Positions 32,032 through 42,310 of a stretch of 64,000 nt of DNA are shown here, piece by piece. Positions within the stretch are counted from its first letter, which is position 1, and each line of letters begins with the position of its first letter. The position numbers and the translations under genes are program-made. A model generated the notes under the pieces. It saw nothing but the letters and a program-made list of their open reading frames with translations. It was not told the origin of the DNA and ran no database searches. Location of the stretch: positions 60,633,922 to 60,697,921 of the forward strand of contig OX465282.1 in NCBI GenBank assembly GCA_949987705.1, read 5' to 3'. This DNA is from Thereva unica (lineage: Eukaryota > Arthropoda > Insecta > Diptera > Therevidae).

Positions 32032-32534
32032 GGAAGTTATTGTAATCGGTCCGAAAATCGAAATCGAAATTTTCGACGTATTTTCATCTTTCAAGGTCCC
32101 AGGAGCATTTTAAGCAAAAAATTGGGAGGAAGTATGTGTGTGTGTACGTATGTGGTCATTTTTTCCTGCACGCAGTGGCGGATTAACCATTAGGCAGACC
32201 TAGGCAGGTGCCTAGGGGCCCCGGTGGTAAAGGGGTCCCCGATGCCGAAAGCCCAAAAAAAAACCTTGTCACGTTTAGACTGATTTTACTTGCTTTTGGG
32301 GAAAATAACTCAGTCAAATTAACTTTCGACAAAATGATGGATTTGAAGTTATTTTTCCCAATAAAAGGTATGAGGGGCCAGGGGCCCCCTAATAAAGGTG
32401 ACTTTTCTTGAATGTAAAGCAAATCGGCCTTTTCATTTCTCACAATTCTAGTTTTCTCCAAAAAAAACCGGTGCCCCGGGCCAGTTCATATCGATGCTTA
32501 GCCTTAACCACATTTAACGAAAAATATTCCGTTT

Positions 32535-33355
32535 CAGGTTGTGTATACTGCTTTGTATGCAAGTTGTTTTTACCAACGTAAAAGTCGAGCAAACTGTCGC
32601 GTGAGGGATACAACGACTGGAAAAACAGTATCATTTTACAACAACATAAAAACTGTCTTAGCCATAGGGATTGTATGCTCACCTACATACAAAGACGGGA
32701 ATCTTATAGTTTGCCGAACCAGCTGGAATCGCAGATACTCGAGGAAAAAAAGTATTGGCGAGATGTTTTAAAACGCATCCTCGCAGTAATTGTTACATTA
32801 GCTGAACGAGGGCTTCCATTCAGAGGTTCAAATGAAGTATTCGGAGCTTCAAATAATGGAAATTATTTGGGCTTGCTTGAACTCATTGGACAATTTGATC
32901 CTTTTTTGCGTGATCATATTGCTCGATACGGAAATGCTGGAAAAGGAGTACCATCCTATCTATCAAAGACAATTTGCGAAGAATTCATAAATATTATGGG
33001 CCAAAAAGTGCGGGCATATATTTTAAATGAAGTTCAATTAGCCAAATATTTCAGCATTTCCGTTGACTCAACTCCCGACGTTTCGCATGTCGATCAATTG
33101 TCGGTGACTGCGATACATTCCCCCAAACGAATCTAAACCAGTTGAAAGATTTATAACATGTCTTCCGTTACATGGCCATTCCGGCAAAAAATTAGCTGAC
33201 CAAGTTGTAACGTTTTTGAGCGAAGACTGTCATTTAGATTTCGAAAATTGCAGAGGCCAATCTTACGACAATGCACCAAATATGTCCGGCAAATATCAAG
33301 GCATGCAAGCTCGGCTGCTTAACCTGAATGAAAACGCGATTTATGTACCTTGCGC
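32535..33355 (+). pseudogene. hAT transposase, N-terminal part
   Basis: Starts with a TTF-type zinc finger (VYCFVCKLF, then GYNDWKN and a Cys/His pair) in one frame up to about 32700. It continues at 32675-33136 with the DUF4371-like region (RGSNEVFGASNNGNYLGLLE, SISVDSTPDVSHVDQL, whose D is the first catalytic acid), and after a frame change near 33115 with CRGQSYDNAPNMSGKYQGMQ. These motifs are characteristic of ZMYM1-like hAT transposases. At least one frameshift, then interrupted at 33356 by a MITE. Confidence 0.8.
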
Positions 33356-33936
33356 TAGCGCTGCCACCCGTACTATATTATATAGTATTGTACTATATTT
33401 TGGTCATTTGTACTATATACTGTTGAAAAAAAATATAGTACGGAAAAATACTATATTTTTAATGATTGCGGTAAAGTGAAACACACTCGAATCTCAAACA
33501 AAACACTGACAAAAATATTGGGATTTGAGCTACCAAAATAATAGGCTTACCGACATCAGCGACATTCATGCTTATTTACTTTACATCGAAAGAGACCATG
33601 CAGACGCAGCTGCTACTTGCACACACATCGCTCAAACACACATGTTAGTGAGAGATGGAGAGATGAGAGAAATAGAGCTTCTATAAAATTAATAAAAAAT
33701 GAGCTTTAATTTATATTAATATGCAGTTGGGCTGCACAGATGCGTATGATTATTTCTTAAGCAATAAGACCTTATTAAATAAGGCCAAAAGTAATGATAA
33801 ATATACTTGGAAAAATAAATAATATTGAAAAACGAGCTCGTACTATTTATTTATGCAAAATTTCTAAAAGTACTATATTTTTTAAAGTTTTAGAGAAAAA
33901 ATACTATATTTAAATGTAAAAAAGGTGGCAACCCTA
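33356..33936. mobile_element. Non-autonomous hAT-like MITE inside the hAT transposase
   Basis: 581 bp. Ends are TAGCGCTGCCACC and GGTGGCAACCCTA, inverted with two differences. CTTGCGC is duplicated (33349-33355, 33937-33943), and joining the flanks restores the transposase frame context. The interior has many TACTATATT words near both ends. No ORF of note. Confidence 0.8.
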
Positions 33937-34528
33937 CTTGCGCCACGCATTCTTTGAATTTAGTAGGGCAGTCAGCGGTCAAATGTTGCTTTTGTGCAGT
34001 TGATTTTTCTCTACTATGCAAGCTGTATAATTTTTTTTCTGCGTCTACCCATCGATGGAGCGTATTTAAAATTTTTATAGGTAATGAAAAAACGCTCAAA
34101 ACGTTATCCGAAACACAATGGGAAGCCCATGCAAACGCGACAAATGCAGTTTACAATTCTTTTGCCAACATTATAGAGGCTTTAGAGAGAATTATAGATG
34201 ACGAATCTGAAACTGGCGATACTAGACACGCAGCGATGAGTATTGTAAAGAAGATGGAAACATTAGAATTTGTATTCATGTTAATTTTGTGGGATTCAAT
34301 TCTGACTAGTTTTCGTTCAGTTAGCAAAACTTTGCAAGCTGAAGATGCGAATTTGCAGGATGTGCTTTTCTTTATGAGTCATTACAGAAAATGTTAGAGG
34401 AACTTCGTGATAAGTTCGATGACTTTGAAGAAAAAACGAGACTTGTCTTACCTAACGTCGACTATGCAAAAAGTCACACTCGAAAGCGATCAAGAAAAAA
34501 CCAAGCAAACGATGGTAATGCTCCTTAA
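33937..34528 (+). pseudogene. hAT transposase, middle part
   Basis: Resumes directly after the MITE with HSLNLVGQSAVKCC and LYNFFSASTHRWSVF, followed by LSETQWEAHANA, the W-containing block of this transposase family, and a helical stretch to about 34397. It then continues in another frame until the next MITE. Confidence 0.75.
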
Positions 34529-35251
34529 TAGTATGTTCACACCGACTTGGTTACCACTATTGAGATGGTTTCAAGCGTTAACCATGATAATTTTGTTGGT
34601 TTGTGCATGGTTTGCCATAGATATTCAAACCAAGCAAAAATCACAAACCAAGCAAAATTTCAATGGTTAACTCATTTAACCACGATAATTAACTGGCATG
34701 AGAGCCACCTATCAATGAAAGTTTTCAATAATCTACCAAAATTTGTTGTCAACAGTCATGATATTTATTTTGGATATTATTTTTTGACATAATTTTAAAA
34801 TTTTTCGCTGAAATTAAAATGAGTCATGCAGGACCGCCAACGAAAAAAAGATCTGTTTGGTCCACAAGCGTAAGGGTTAAAAGGAAATAGGAAAAATCCA
34901 CACATTTTCAAAGGAATAGCGAGTGGATTAGCATCACATGGCTCTATTTACTGTGGCCAAGAAATTCAAACATATTTGCACAACATTGTTAAGAAATACA
35001 TAACAAATTATACTCCAAATTGCTCTTCAAATATGTAGCTTCCTTTTTTCTTTTAATTATTATTTCTATGACCATTACATTCATAACTAAAAACAAACAT
35101 AACATAAATTGACACATTAAAACATGAATTGACATCGATATCGAATAATACAAATGACAGAACTAACCAATCTAGTTAGTGTGTACAGTTGTTAGTTCTA
35201 AAATAGTTTGAAACCACATAAAGCGATAACCAAGTCGGTGTGTACATGCTA
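34529..35251. mobile_element. MITE with TAA duplication
   Basis: 723 bp. The left end TAGTATGTTCACACCGACTT and right end (inverted) TAGCATGTACACACCGACTT match over about 45 bp with a few mismatches. TAA is repeated on both sides (34526-34528, 35252-35254). A second internal word pair (AACCAAGC) recurs near 34630. A 3-bp TAA duplication fits PIF/Harbinger-type mobilisation (inferred). Confidence 0.7.
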
Positions 35252-35441
35252 TAAGTAAACCTGTCACCTCGTGATAATTTCAGGATAAAAACATTTCTTG
35301 TAGTTATTGATAAGATTATCTTTGAAATCAACAGAAGAGGACAGGTTTATAAGAAGATTTACAAAAACTTCTCATTTCTAAATGATTTTTCATTAACGGA
35401 TGATGAGTATGAAACCGCCACTGAAAACTTGGTGCGCATTT
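35252..35441 (+). pseudogene. hAT transposase, third part
   Basis: Short stretch between two insertions. The frame reads FRIKTFLVVIDKIIFEINRR and then a region with LTDDEYETATENLV, which matches the pre-C-terminal part of this transposase. It stops where the foldback element was inserted. Confidence 0.65.
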
Positions 35442-35935
35442 CTGCCGTGCAAAGGGGAAAAGACCTATATGCATTATAGGTCAAAATGGCTTTGTATGGA
35501 TTTTTTGATTTAAAATATTCATATTTATCCCTAAAAAAATTTCAGACCGATAGCACTTTTTAATAAAAAGTTTTCTTTTTGGACATTTACTTTATATGCG
35601 TCGGTTTGAATTATTTTCAAACCGAAAAAACGCACAAAGCAGCCATGAGCTCTTAAATCTTTTGACCATTGCACAAATTGTGGACTCTTATCTCCAGAAA
35701 AAGCTCTATAGCCTTATAGAGTGTTTGCCACTTGTAAATTGAAAATATATTTGATGGATAGAAAACGACAAGAGATTTCCAGGTTTTTGGCCGTTGTCTT
35801 GAAAGAAGAGCGGAAAAAGCTTATGATCTCGTGTATAGTGTTCCCTCTGCAAAGTGCACAATTTTCAAAAAGAGAAAAAAAATGAACTTTTATTTGTAAA
35901 TAATTATTGATATATAAGAGTAATAGCGGTAAATA

Positions 35936-36697
35936 CCCAGTAAACCACGAATGCATACAAAATGAATTCACAATACATTTCAGAAATGAATGAAATTCAT
36001 TACAGAAAGCATTTTGTAAGTAACACGGAATGCATTAAAACACATTAGGCATGTCCTAGGATGAAATGCATTGCTTGTAATGCATTAACAATATATTTCA
36101 TATAGAAGTATGTATGTAATGCATAAATAATAAATTACAAATACATTTTATAGAATGTGGGAAATGCATTACAAAAGGCATTTCATAAAACTAATAAAAT
36201 GTATTGAATAGCATTAGGATTGCCCTAGGAAAAAATGCATTGATTCTAATCGACTAAAAATGCATTTAATAATAAAATATTTTTTTAAAACAAAATTTAT
36301 TATAATTTTATGTTGAACTTTGTATTTTAGATGCCCTGAATTTCTGGATATGTGTTCTACCATGTGACGTCCGTATAGTCGCCCTCATATCTCTCTCGAA
36401 AATAGAAAATGAATAATTTTCAGTATGTATGCTATCTGAAATGAGATACGATTTTATTAGCTTAATTACTGAAGACTCCAACAAAAATTTGTTAGCGTGG
36501 CGGAATGGAGTGCTCGTGTATTTGGCCCTTTATAATACGCTTTTGAATCTCCAAAATCCTAACAATTTAATACATTGCTTGTAATGTATTTGTAAGGCAC
36601 TTGTAAGCAGTCGCTGATTGATGACTTTCAGATAGCTTACTTGTAATGTACGGCGAATGCATTTCTTTGTTCTATGCATTACATGTGGTTTGCTGGG
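35936..36697 (+). mobile_element. MITE copy 1 of an inverted pair, 762 bp
   Basis: Ends CCCAGTAAACCAC and GTGGTTTGCTGGG are inverted repeats. TA flanks both sides. It contains many TAATGCATT(A/T) words near its ends. The sequence equals the reverse complement of 36815-37576 throughout my reading. No ORF. Confidence 0.8.
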
Positions 36698-36814
36698 TAA
36701 TTTGTTATGGGCTATTAGAATTTAGAATAGAGCTTTTTTTCGCTCTTGTTTCGTCTTCCCAAGACAACGGCCAAAAACCTGGAAATCTCTTGTCGTTTTC
36801 TATCCATCAAATAT

Positions 36815-37576
36815 CCCAGCAAACCACATGTAATGCATAGAACAAAGAAATGCATTCGCCGTACATTACAAGTAAGCTATCTGAAAGTCATCAATCAGCG
36901 ACTGCTTACAAGTGCCTTACAAATACATTACAAGCAATGTATTAAATTGTTAGGATTTTGGAGATTCAAAAGCGTATTATAAAGGGCCAAATACACGAGC
37001 ACTCCATTCCGCCACGCTAACAAATTTTTGTTGGAGTCTTCAGTAATTAAGCTAATAAAATCGTATCTCATTTCAGATAGCATACATACTGAAAATTATT
37101 CATTTTCTATTTTCGAGAGAGATATGAGGGCGACTATACGGACGTCACATGGTAGAACACATATCCAGAAATTCAGGGCATCTAAAATACAAAGTTCAAC
37201 ATAAAATTATAATAAATTTTGTTTTAAAAAAATATTTTATTATTAAATGCATTTTTAGTCGATTAGAATCAATGCATTTTTTCCTAGGGCAATCCTAATG
37301 CTATTCAATACATTTTATTAGTTTTATGAAATGCCTTTTGTAATGCATTTCCCACATTCTATAAAATGTATTTGTAATTTATTATTTATGCATTACATAC
37401 ATACTTCTATATGAAATATATTGTTAATGCATTACAAGCAATGCATTTCATCCTAGGACATGCCTAATGTGTTTTAATGCATTCCGTGTTACTTACAAAA
37501 TGCTTTCTGTAATGAATTTCATTCATTTCTGAAATGTATTGTGAATTCATTTTGTATGCATTCGTGGTTTACTGGG
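36815..37576 (-). mobile_element. MITE copy 2 of an inverted pair, 762 bp
   Basis: Same length as copy 1 and its mirror image, separated from it by 117 bp. The uninterrupted site GAAAATATATTTGATGG in the opposite arm (about 35744-35760) shows the exact insertion point and a 2-bp A/T duplication. Because the two MITEs sit at non-equivalent places of the arms, they are separate insertions and not a simple duplication of the arm. Confidence 0.8.
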
Positions 37577-38004
37577 ATATTTTCAATTTACAAGTGGCAA
37601 ACACTCTATAAGACTATAGAGCTTTTTCTTGAGATAAGAATGCACGCTCTGCGTAATGGTCAAATGATTCAAGAGCATATTTATGTTTTTTGTTTGGAAC
37701 AAATGGAACGAGGGAGAAACGATTTATGAAAATATAATTGTTTTCTCCTTTGGTTGCAACAAGACTCTGGTACAGGAATTGTAATGCAAAAGTATTTCTG
37801 CTTTCACTTTTTATTTAAAAGTGTTGGAGGATAAAATATGATATTATAGCATTAGAAAAACTTTTTAAGTCATATTTGTTTAGATAATTTGTATAAAATT
37901 CATTTACATTTTCTTATTTTACGGAAAGAAGCATAAAAAACTTTGAACGCGTTTTACTCGAATCGAGCTTTTTGCATATAGGTCTTTTGCCCTTTGCACG
38001 GCAG

Positions 38005-38320
38005 ATTTATTCTAACGATTTAGAATATTTTGCTCCCGAGCTGAAACAGTTCCACCATTATGTTAAATCGAGATACGGAAATGCGCAAAAATCTCATGGC
38101 AAAATATATGAGATTATCGTTGAAGACAAACTTATTAATGTATTTCCGAACGTTGAAGTAGCTCTTCGAATATTCCTGACAATGATGATAACGGTTTGTT
38201 CGGCAGAAGGTTCGTTTTCAGGGTTGAAACGAATTAAGGCTGCTCAAAGAGCTACTAGAGCAACAAGAGCGACTAGACATGTTAAGTATTCTTTTTATTG
38301 AATCCGACATTTCGAGAAAA
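38005..38320 (+). pseudogene. hAT transposase, C-terminal dimerisation part
   Basis: Frame 37972-38301 reads NDLEYFAPELKQFHHYVKSR and then the hAT C-terminal dimerisation signature VFPNVEVALRIFLTMM...CSAEGSFSGLKRIK. It decays into an ATRATR repeat (AGAGCAACTA repeats at 38250-38280) before the 3' TIR at 38548. Confidence 0.8.
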
Positions 38321-39236
38321 ATTCATTTCGATGATGTGATCGATAAATTCAGCGATTCGAAATGCAGGAAAAAGTGTGTATAAAGTCAATTTAAGCGAAT
38401 CGTAAATATTAATTATAAGAATTCTAAGTGTATGAATAAATTTATTAAAAAAACTTATTTCTGCAATTTTTTATTTTTTACCGGGGCGGGGGGGGGAGGG
38501 CCCCACATTTGCAATCGCCTAGGGCCCCGCAGAAGCAATCCGCCTCTGCCTGCACGATATCGCGCGAACCAAAAAAGATATCGACTTCGTTGAGGTGTCG
38601 TTCGAAGCGTATTAACCGAAATATGACCTGAAAAGATTTTTGGAACGAAGTTCCTTATTATAAAATTCGGTCGAACCGTTTTTTTTTTTTTTGTTTAAAC
38701 GACGTTTATGATTTTTGTACCTGCACGATACCGCGCAAACTAAAAACTATATCGACTTCATTGAGGTACCGATAAAAATATTAACGAAGAAATGCTCTGA
38801 TTTCATAATATTCGGTAGGGCCTTTTTTGTTTAAATAGAAAAACATCGGCTAATTGTCAGAAAGACCTTAAAATGACAAGTTTTGCTATTATCTAATAAA
38901 CTCAATGGAATGAGACCCGTTCTAAACGAAGTCATCTTTTTTGGGTTCTGCACAGCGATAGCCTTCGAACAAAACATCACTTGTTAAAATCCGACAACCT
39001 TTCAAAATCTCGCAAAAATTTCGTTACCCTTTACAAACAGCGCGAATTTTTCAAACCTTGGATTAGCGCTTTTTGACGGGGAATTGTTTTCTACGCGTGA
39101 TACAGTTTCAGAAAATTGCGGTTTATCCCGGGATTTCCAGTAGTTACCGCAAAATTTGTTCTTTTTGGTCAAGTCTGACAAGTACTTAACAGTTACAGTT
39201 TTGCTAATATCTCCGGAAAGCTTTGGAATTTCCAAA

Positions 39237-40868
39237 CAGTGGCGTAGCGTGGATTTCTGTCACCCGGGGCGAGCCATAAATTTACCGCCCCCTACTTTCG
39301 AATTGAATTGGTAAAAAGTCTGCGATCTTGAAAATTCAATATTTTAAAAGGAAATAAAATAAGGGCGTCTCAGGGAGTTCAAGTACTAATTTAAAACTTT
39401 ATTTTCTGCGTATTTTTTTTTGCAAAGCGAACTTTTTAAGGCAATGGCCAATGTTCATTTATACCACTTGTTATATTAGTAAGAAAGCTAGATTAGATCT
39501 CTAGAGCTAGATAAATGTCAGCGTGGACATTGTTGATTTTCAATAATTTCAATTTCTTTTGAGATTCATTTACGGGGAACAACACTCCACCATAGCATCT
39601 GACCAGGACAAGAGTCGTAGGGATACCGATTGAATTATGATTGAGAATATAAATGAACGGGTGATTTGGGGTTTTAAACCCGGGTTTTAAACGGGGGCCT
39701 CGGTAGCCTAGGGAGTAAGGCGCCTGGCTACTATCCCAGAGGTCCCGGGTTCGAATCCCGGCAGCGCCACGGTCCTTCGCCTTATCCACTTTCCCACCAA
39801 CATAACTTTCCTTCCTTCTTCTTCCCTCTTTACATTCCTGATCCCTCCTGTCATAGCCTTCCCCGCTCCACCAAAAAGCGCGTGTCATTGGTTGGTTGAT
39901 GAGATTCAGGAGGCATAACACTCCAGGGAGTTGTTTCTCGATGCCCCGATGTCAAAGTCGTGACAGTAATGGTTGGAAGTAGGTGGACTAAAAAAAATAT
40001 CGCGGGTAGGTTGTGACAGTTCCTTTCTTCCCCGACTAGAGCTGCTGTTCGACATTGCACTCTATATGAAGAAAATAGATTGTCGACACAGTATAAAGGG
40101 CGTTTCCTGTGACTCTAGTCTTTCACATAAAAAAAAAAAAAAAAAAACGGAAGAACGGGGTGCACTTTTCTTTTCGAATCTACTTTTTAGGTGAGGATTT
40201 GAGACTTTCACTGCGCATAAAAAAAGCGATTTTTAAATTTCCAATTGTTTTGGCGCAGGCTATATCCGTGCTTCAGAGTTGGCCTAAACTATAAACTTTA
40301 ACAAACCCAGAGAGCTTGAATCAGTCATTTCTCTCTGTAATTTCTTTCAGTCGAAAGTCTCATAGACTCACGAGCGTAAGCTTTAAACTCTTCTCTGTCC
40401 AATATCTGGAGGTTTAATTTCCCATCATCGCAGCCCTAAACTATTACAGGCCATTTTAACGACAAATGCGGAAACTTCAGCATTTACAGCCCGCGTCATA
40501 AAAGATGAGGATCTTAAATGGCACGGACTCCATTCATAAGGAATATATGTTTGTTAGGTATTATCCACACAAGTGTTTTGAACCATTTACACCAACATGG
40601 ATACAAAAAGAAGGTCCATGCATGAGTTATTCATGAGTTGAACGCGAGAAACATGAGAGACCAAATTCACCTCACTTCACTTCCCGTCCCATTTAGTTTT
40701 GGCTTGTAGACACCATCAGCCAGAACATCGTGCTCAATGTGGTAATGGTTAGGGCCTGATGTTGCCGGCAGGATCTCTAGCTCGGCCCAGTTTGGCTGCC
40801 GCCCCCAACATCTATGCCGCCCGGGGCCATGGCCCCCTCTGCCCCCTCCCCCCCACGCTACGCCACTG
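39237..40868. mobile_element. Non-autonomous hAT element with perfect 16-bp TIRs
   Basis: CAGTGGCGTAGCGTGG at the left end and CCACGCTACGCCACTG at the right end are perfectly inverted. TTTCCAAA is duplicated (39229-39236, 40869-40876), 8 bp as for hAT. A SINE (39693-40148) lies inside. Near the right end the minus strand is G-rich (GGGGGGGAGGGGGCAGA at about 40836-40852). No transposase. Confidence 0.92.
39693..40148 (+). mobile_element. tRNA-derived SINE with a LINE-like 3' tail
   Basis: The head contains an RNA polymerase III A box (TAGCCTAGGGAG, 39704-39715) and B box (GGTTCGAATCC, 39748-39758) with normal spacing, inside a tRNA-like fold with a good T arm (CCGGG-TTCGAAT-CCCGG). A ~270-bp unrelated body follows. 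The last 100 bp (GCTGCTGTTCGACATTGCAC ... TCTAGTCTTTCACATAAAA) resembles the LINE-B 3' UTR. The A-run ends about 40148. The minus-strand reading AAGIRTRDL across the head is the well-known artefact of tRNA-like SINE heads. Confidence 0.85.
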
Positions 40869-40876
40869 TTTCCAAA

Positions 40877-41161
40877 TGAAGTCATTCGCTTCTCAGTTTG
40901 TCAACGGCACTTCAGCACGCTCAATACGAATTTGAACACCCGCTTTAGTGCAGCGAACGAAAATACGGAGGTCATGTTTGTTTGCTAACGTTCAGGAAAA
41001 ACAAATTCTCTAGAAAAATCTGGTGGATTTACTACTATTATAGTTATTTGAACTAGCTTCTCGGGATTGCTTTGCCATCAGTTCTGATACTAGCCAATTT
41101 TCCACTTGTGCAAAACGTATAGCTATTTTGTAAGAAGTCAGTTTATTCCATCTTCGTTCAC
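40877..41161. other. Right part of the outer TIR element
   Basis: Unique-looking sequence between the hAT MITE and the CATACTGGGAAGTT terminus. No ORF or motif recognised. Confidence 0.4.
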
Positions 41162-41176
41162 CATACTGGGAAGTTG

Positions 41177-42158
41177 ATCGTGTGGACCGAAGGGGTCAAA
41201 CTCACATCCTAACTAGTTTTAAATTGTCACTCACCCTCTCTTTGGTGAGATGTACTGGACCTTTCCCCTATTAAAATTACAATTTTTTTAACTTGCAACA
41301 AATCGACGAATATACATAACACTGTTGTGAAAATCGTTCCTTATACAATGTTTTTTTGGGTCACTGACACTATATACTGTCCTATGTACTTTGTTTGATT
41401 ACTATGTACTATATATGTACATATTATTTATGTACTATATATTATCTACTAGATATTTTGTATTATGTACTTTGTACTATGTACTATAAACTATGTATTA
41501 TGTACTATTTACTATGTACTATGTACTGTGTATTATATACTATATACCATGCTGTAGCATGTATGTTGTATTATGAATTATGTGTATTATGTATTATTAC
41601 TTTGTTGTTTTTATTAGTTTATTGAAACAGTAAGTAACATAAAATAAACTTAAATGGAATGTTCATAAACAATTAATCAATCAATCAATTTATTAATCGA
41701 TAGAGGATAGAAAAATGCATCTACAGTTGATTTTGGCCGAAGTTTGGCCATTGCCAACATATTAGAAATTCATAAAAAAAAAATTCGTATGTACTGTGTT
41801 AATGAAATCTTCGCTTTATCCCGTCATATCTCAGATATTGCAGATATCGAATTCAAATTTTAATATAATCTAGTTTAAGTAATTTTTCTAAACATAAAAC
41901 TTTAACTGTTTACATAATTTAAAAACAAGATGGCGAATGTTTAAAAAAATTTCAACAAATTCGTGAGATTTTTTTTTCTAATCAAAAAGTGGTATTATAG
42001 ATTTTTAAAACTCGTTTTTCTGGCTATTCCACATTGTAGTCGAATGCTTAAGACAGTTTTCTGTAAATTTTCATATTAAAATATCCTCCGGTTCAAAGAA
42101 GCTCCACTTCGCACGCAACCAATGTTCAGATTTAAAACATTTATCTAGTCAATCGTTC
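41177..42158. repeat. AT-rich block with TACTATGTA minisatellite
   Basis: 41360-41600 is a run of degenerate TACTATGTACTATATA units, which explains the long Y/C/L-rich reading frame there. TTTGGTGAGATGTACTGGACC at 41240 with AAATCGACGAATA recurs at about 55025-55090. The rest is AT-rich without genes. Confidence 0.55.
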
Positions 42159-42262
42159 TGCAGTGACCGCGTAAAGTTTAATTATTAAACTTTACGCAAT
42201 GTCGCACAACTTCCGGCACGAACAAAACGATCAGTTAGAACACCCCCTCGATCACTGAACTC
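42159..42262 (+). repeat. 5' LTR fragment of the CsRn1-like element
   Basis: First ~104 bp of the LTR, including a perfect inverted word GCGTAAAGTTTAAT/ATTAAACTTTACGC. Cut by a Helitron end at 42263. Confidence 0.7.
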
Positions 42263-42310
42263 TAAAGTTTTTATTTAAAGGCGTTGCAAGGCACGCGGGT
42301 TTTATGCTAG
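42263..42310 (+). mobile_element. Helitron 3' end (truncated copy)
   Basis: Only the terminal 48 bp with the hairpin (GCGTTGCAAGGCACGC), GGGTTTTATG and CTAG. It is followed directly by the TC start of another Helitron, a head-to-tail arrangement. Confidence 0.7.

Larger units (their letters stand above)
35442..38004. mobile_element. Foldback element, 4-bp ATTT duplication, inside the hAT
   Basis: The ends CTGCCGTGCAAAGGGGAAAA and TTTTGCCCTTTGCACGGCAG are inverted. ATTT flanks both (35438-35441, 38005-38008). The two arms are longer diverged inverted copies: GAAAAAGCTCTATAG..TTATAGAGTGTTTGCC occurs at 35697-35735 and inverted at 37590-37630, and the GGCCGTTGTCTTG region is present in both arms. 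Each arm later received one MITE (35936-36697 and 36815-37576). A 4-bp duplication recalls the Sola-like element at 9980. Confidence 0.75.
32173..38548 (+). mobile_element. hAT transposon (ZMYM/TTF-type), with nested insertions
   Basis: The 8-bp duplication CCTGCACG flanks it exactly (32165-32172 and 38549-38556). The termini are CAGTGGCGGATT and AATCCGCCTCTG, hAT-type. The subterminal regions share GCCTAGGGGCCCC / GGGCCCC words. The transposase is cut by three later insertions: 33356-33936, 34529-35251 and 35442-38004. Without them the element would be about 2.5 kb, normal for a hAT. Confidence 0.9.
32032..41176. mobile_element. Outer TIR element hosting the hAT nest
   Basis: AACTTCCCAGTATAGG at 32032-32047 is matched by the inverted CCATACTGGGAAGTT at 41162-41176. 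Removing the two precise hAT-type insertions (32173-38548 and 39237-40868) leaves about 1.1 kb between these ends, with a repeated CCTGCACGATA(T/C)CGCGC(G/A)AAC word (38550, 38725). No target duplication is obvious and there is no transposase, so this may be a non-autonomous element. Calling the two ends partners is inference. Confidence 0.45.

Noticed and set aside
39693..39770. Functional tRNA gene
   Set aside because: A and B boxes and the T arm are good, but the acceptor stem has mismatches and the unit is joined to a SINE body and tail.
39493..39921. 142-codon minus-strand ORF containing AAGIRTRDL
   Set aside because: This reading is produced by the tRNA-like head of the SINE and is a frequent false protein in insect annotations.
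41395..41625. 76-codon C/Y/L-rich ORF, membrane-like
   Set aside because: Arises from TACTATGTA simple repeats.
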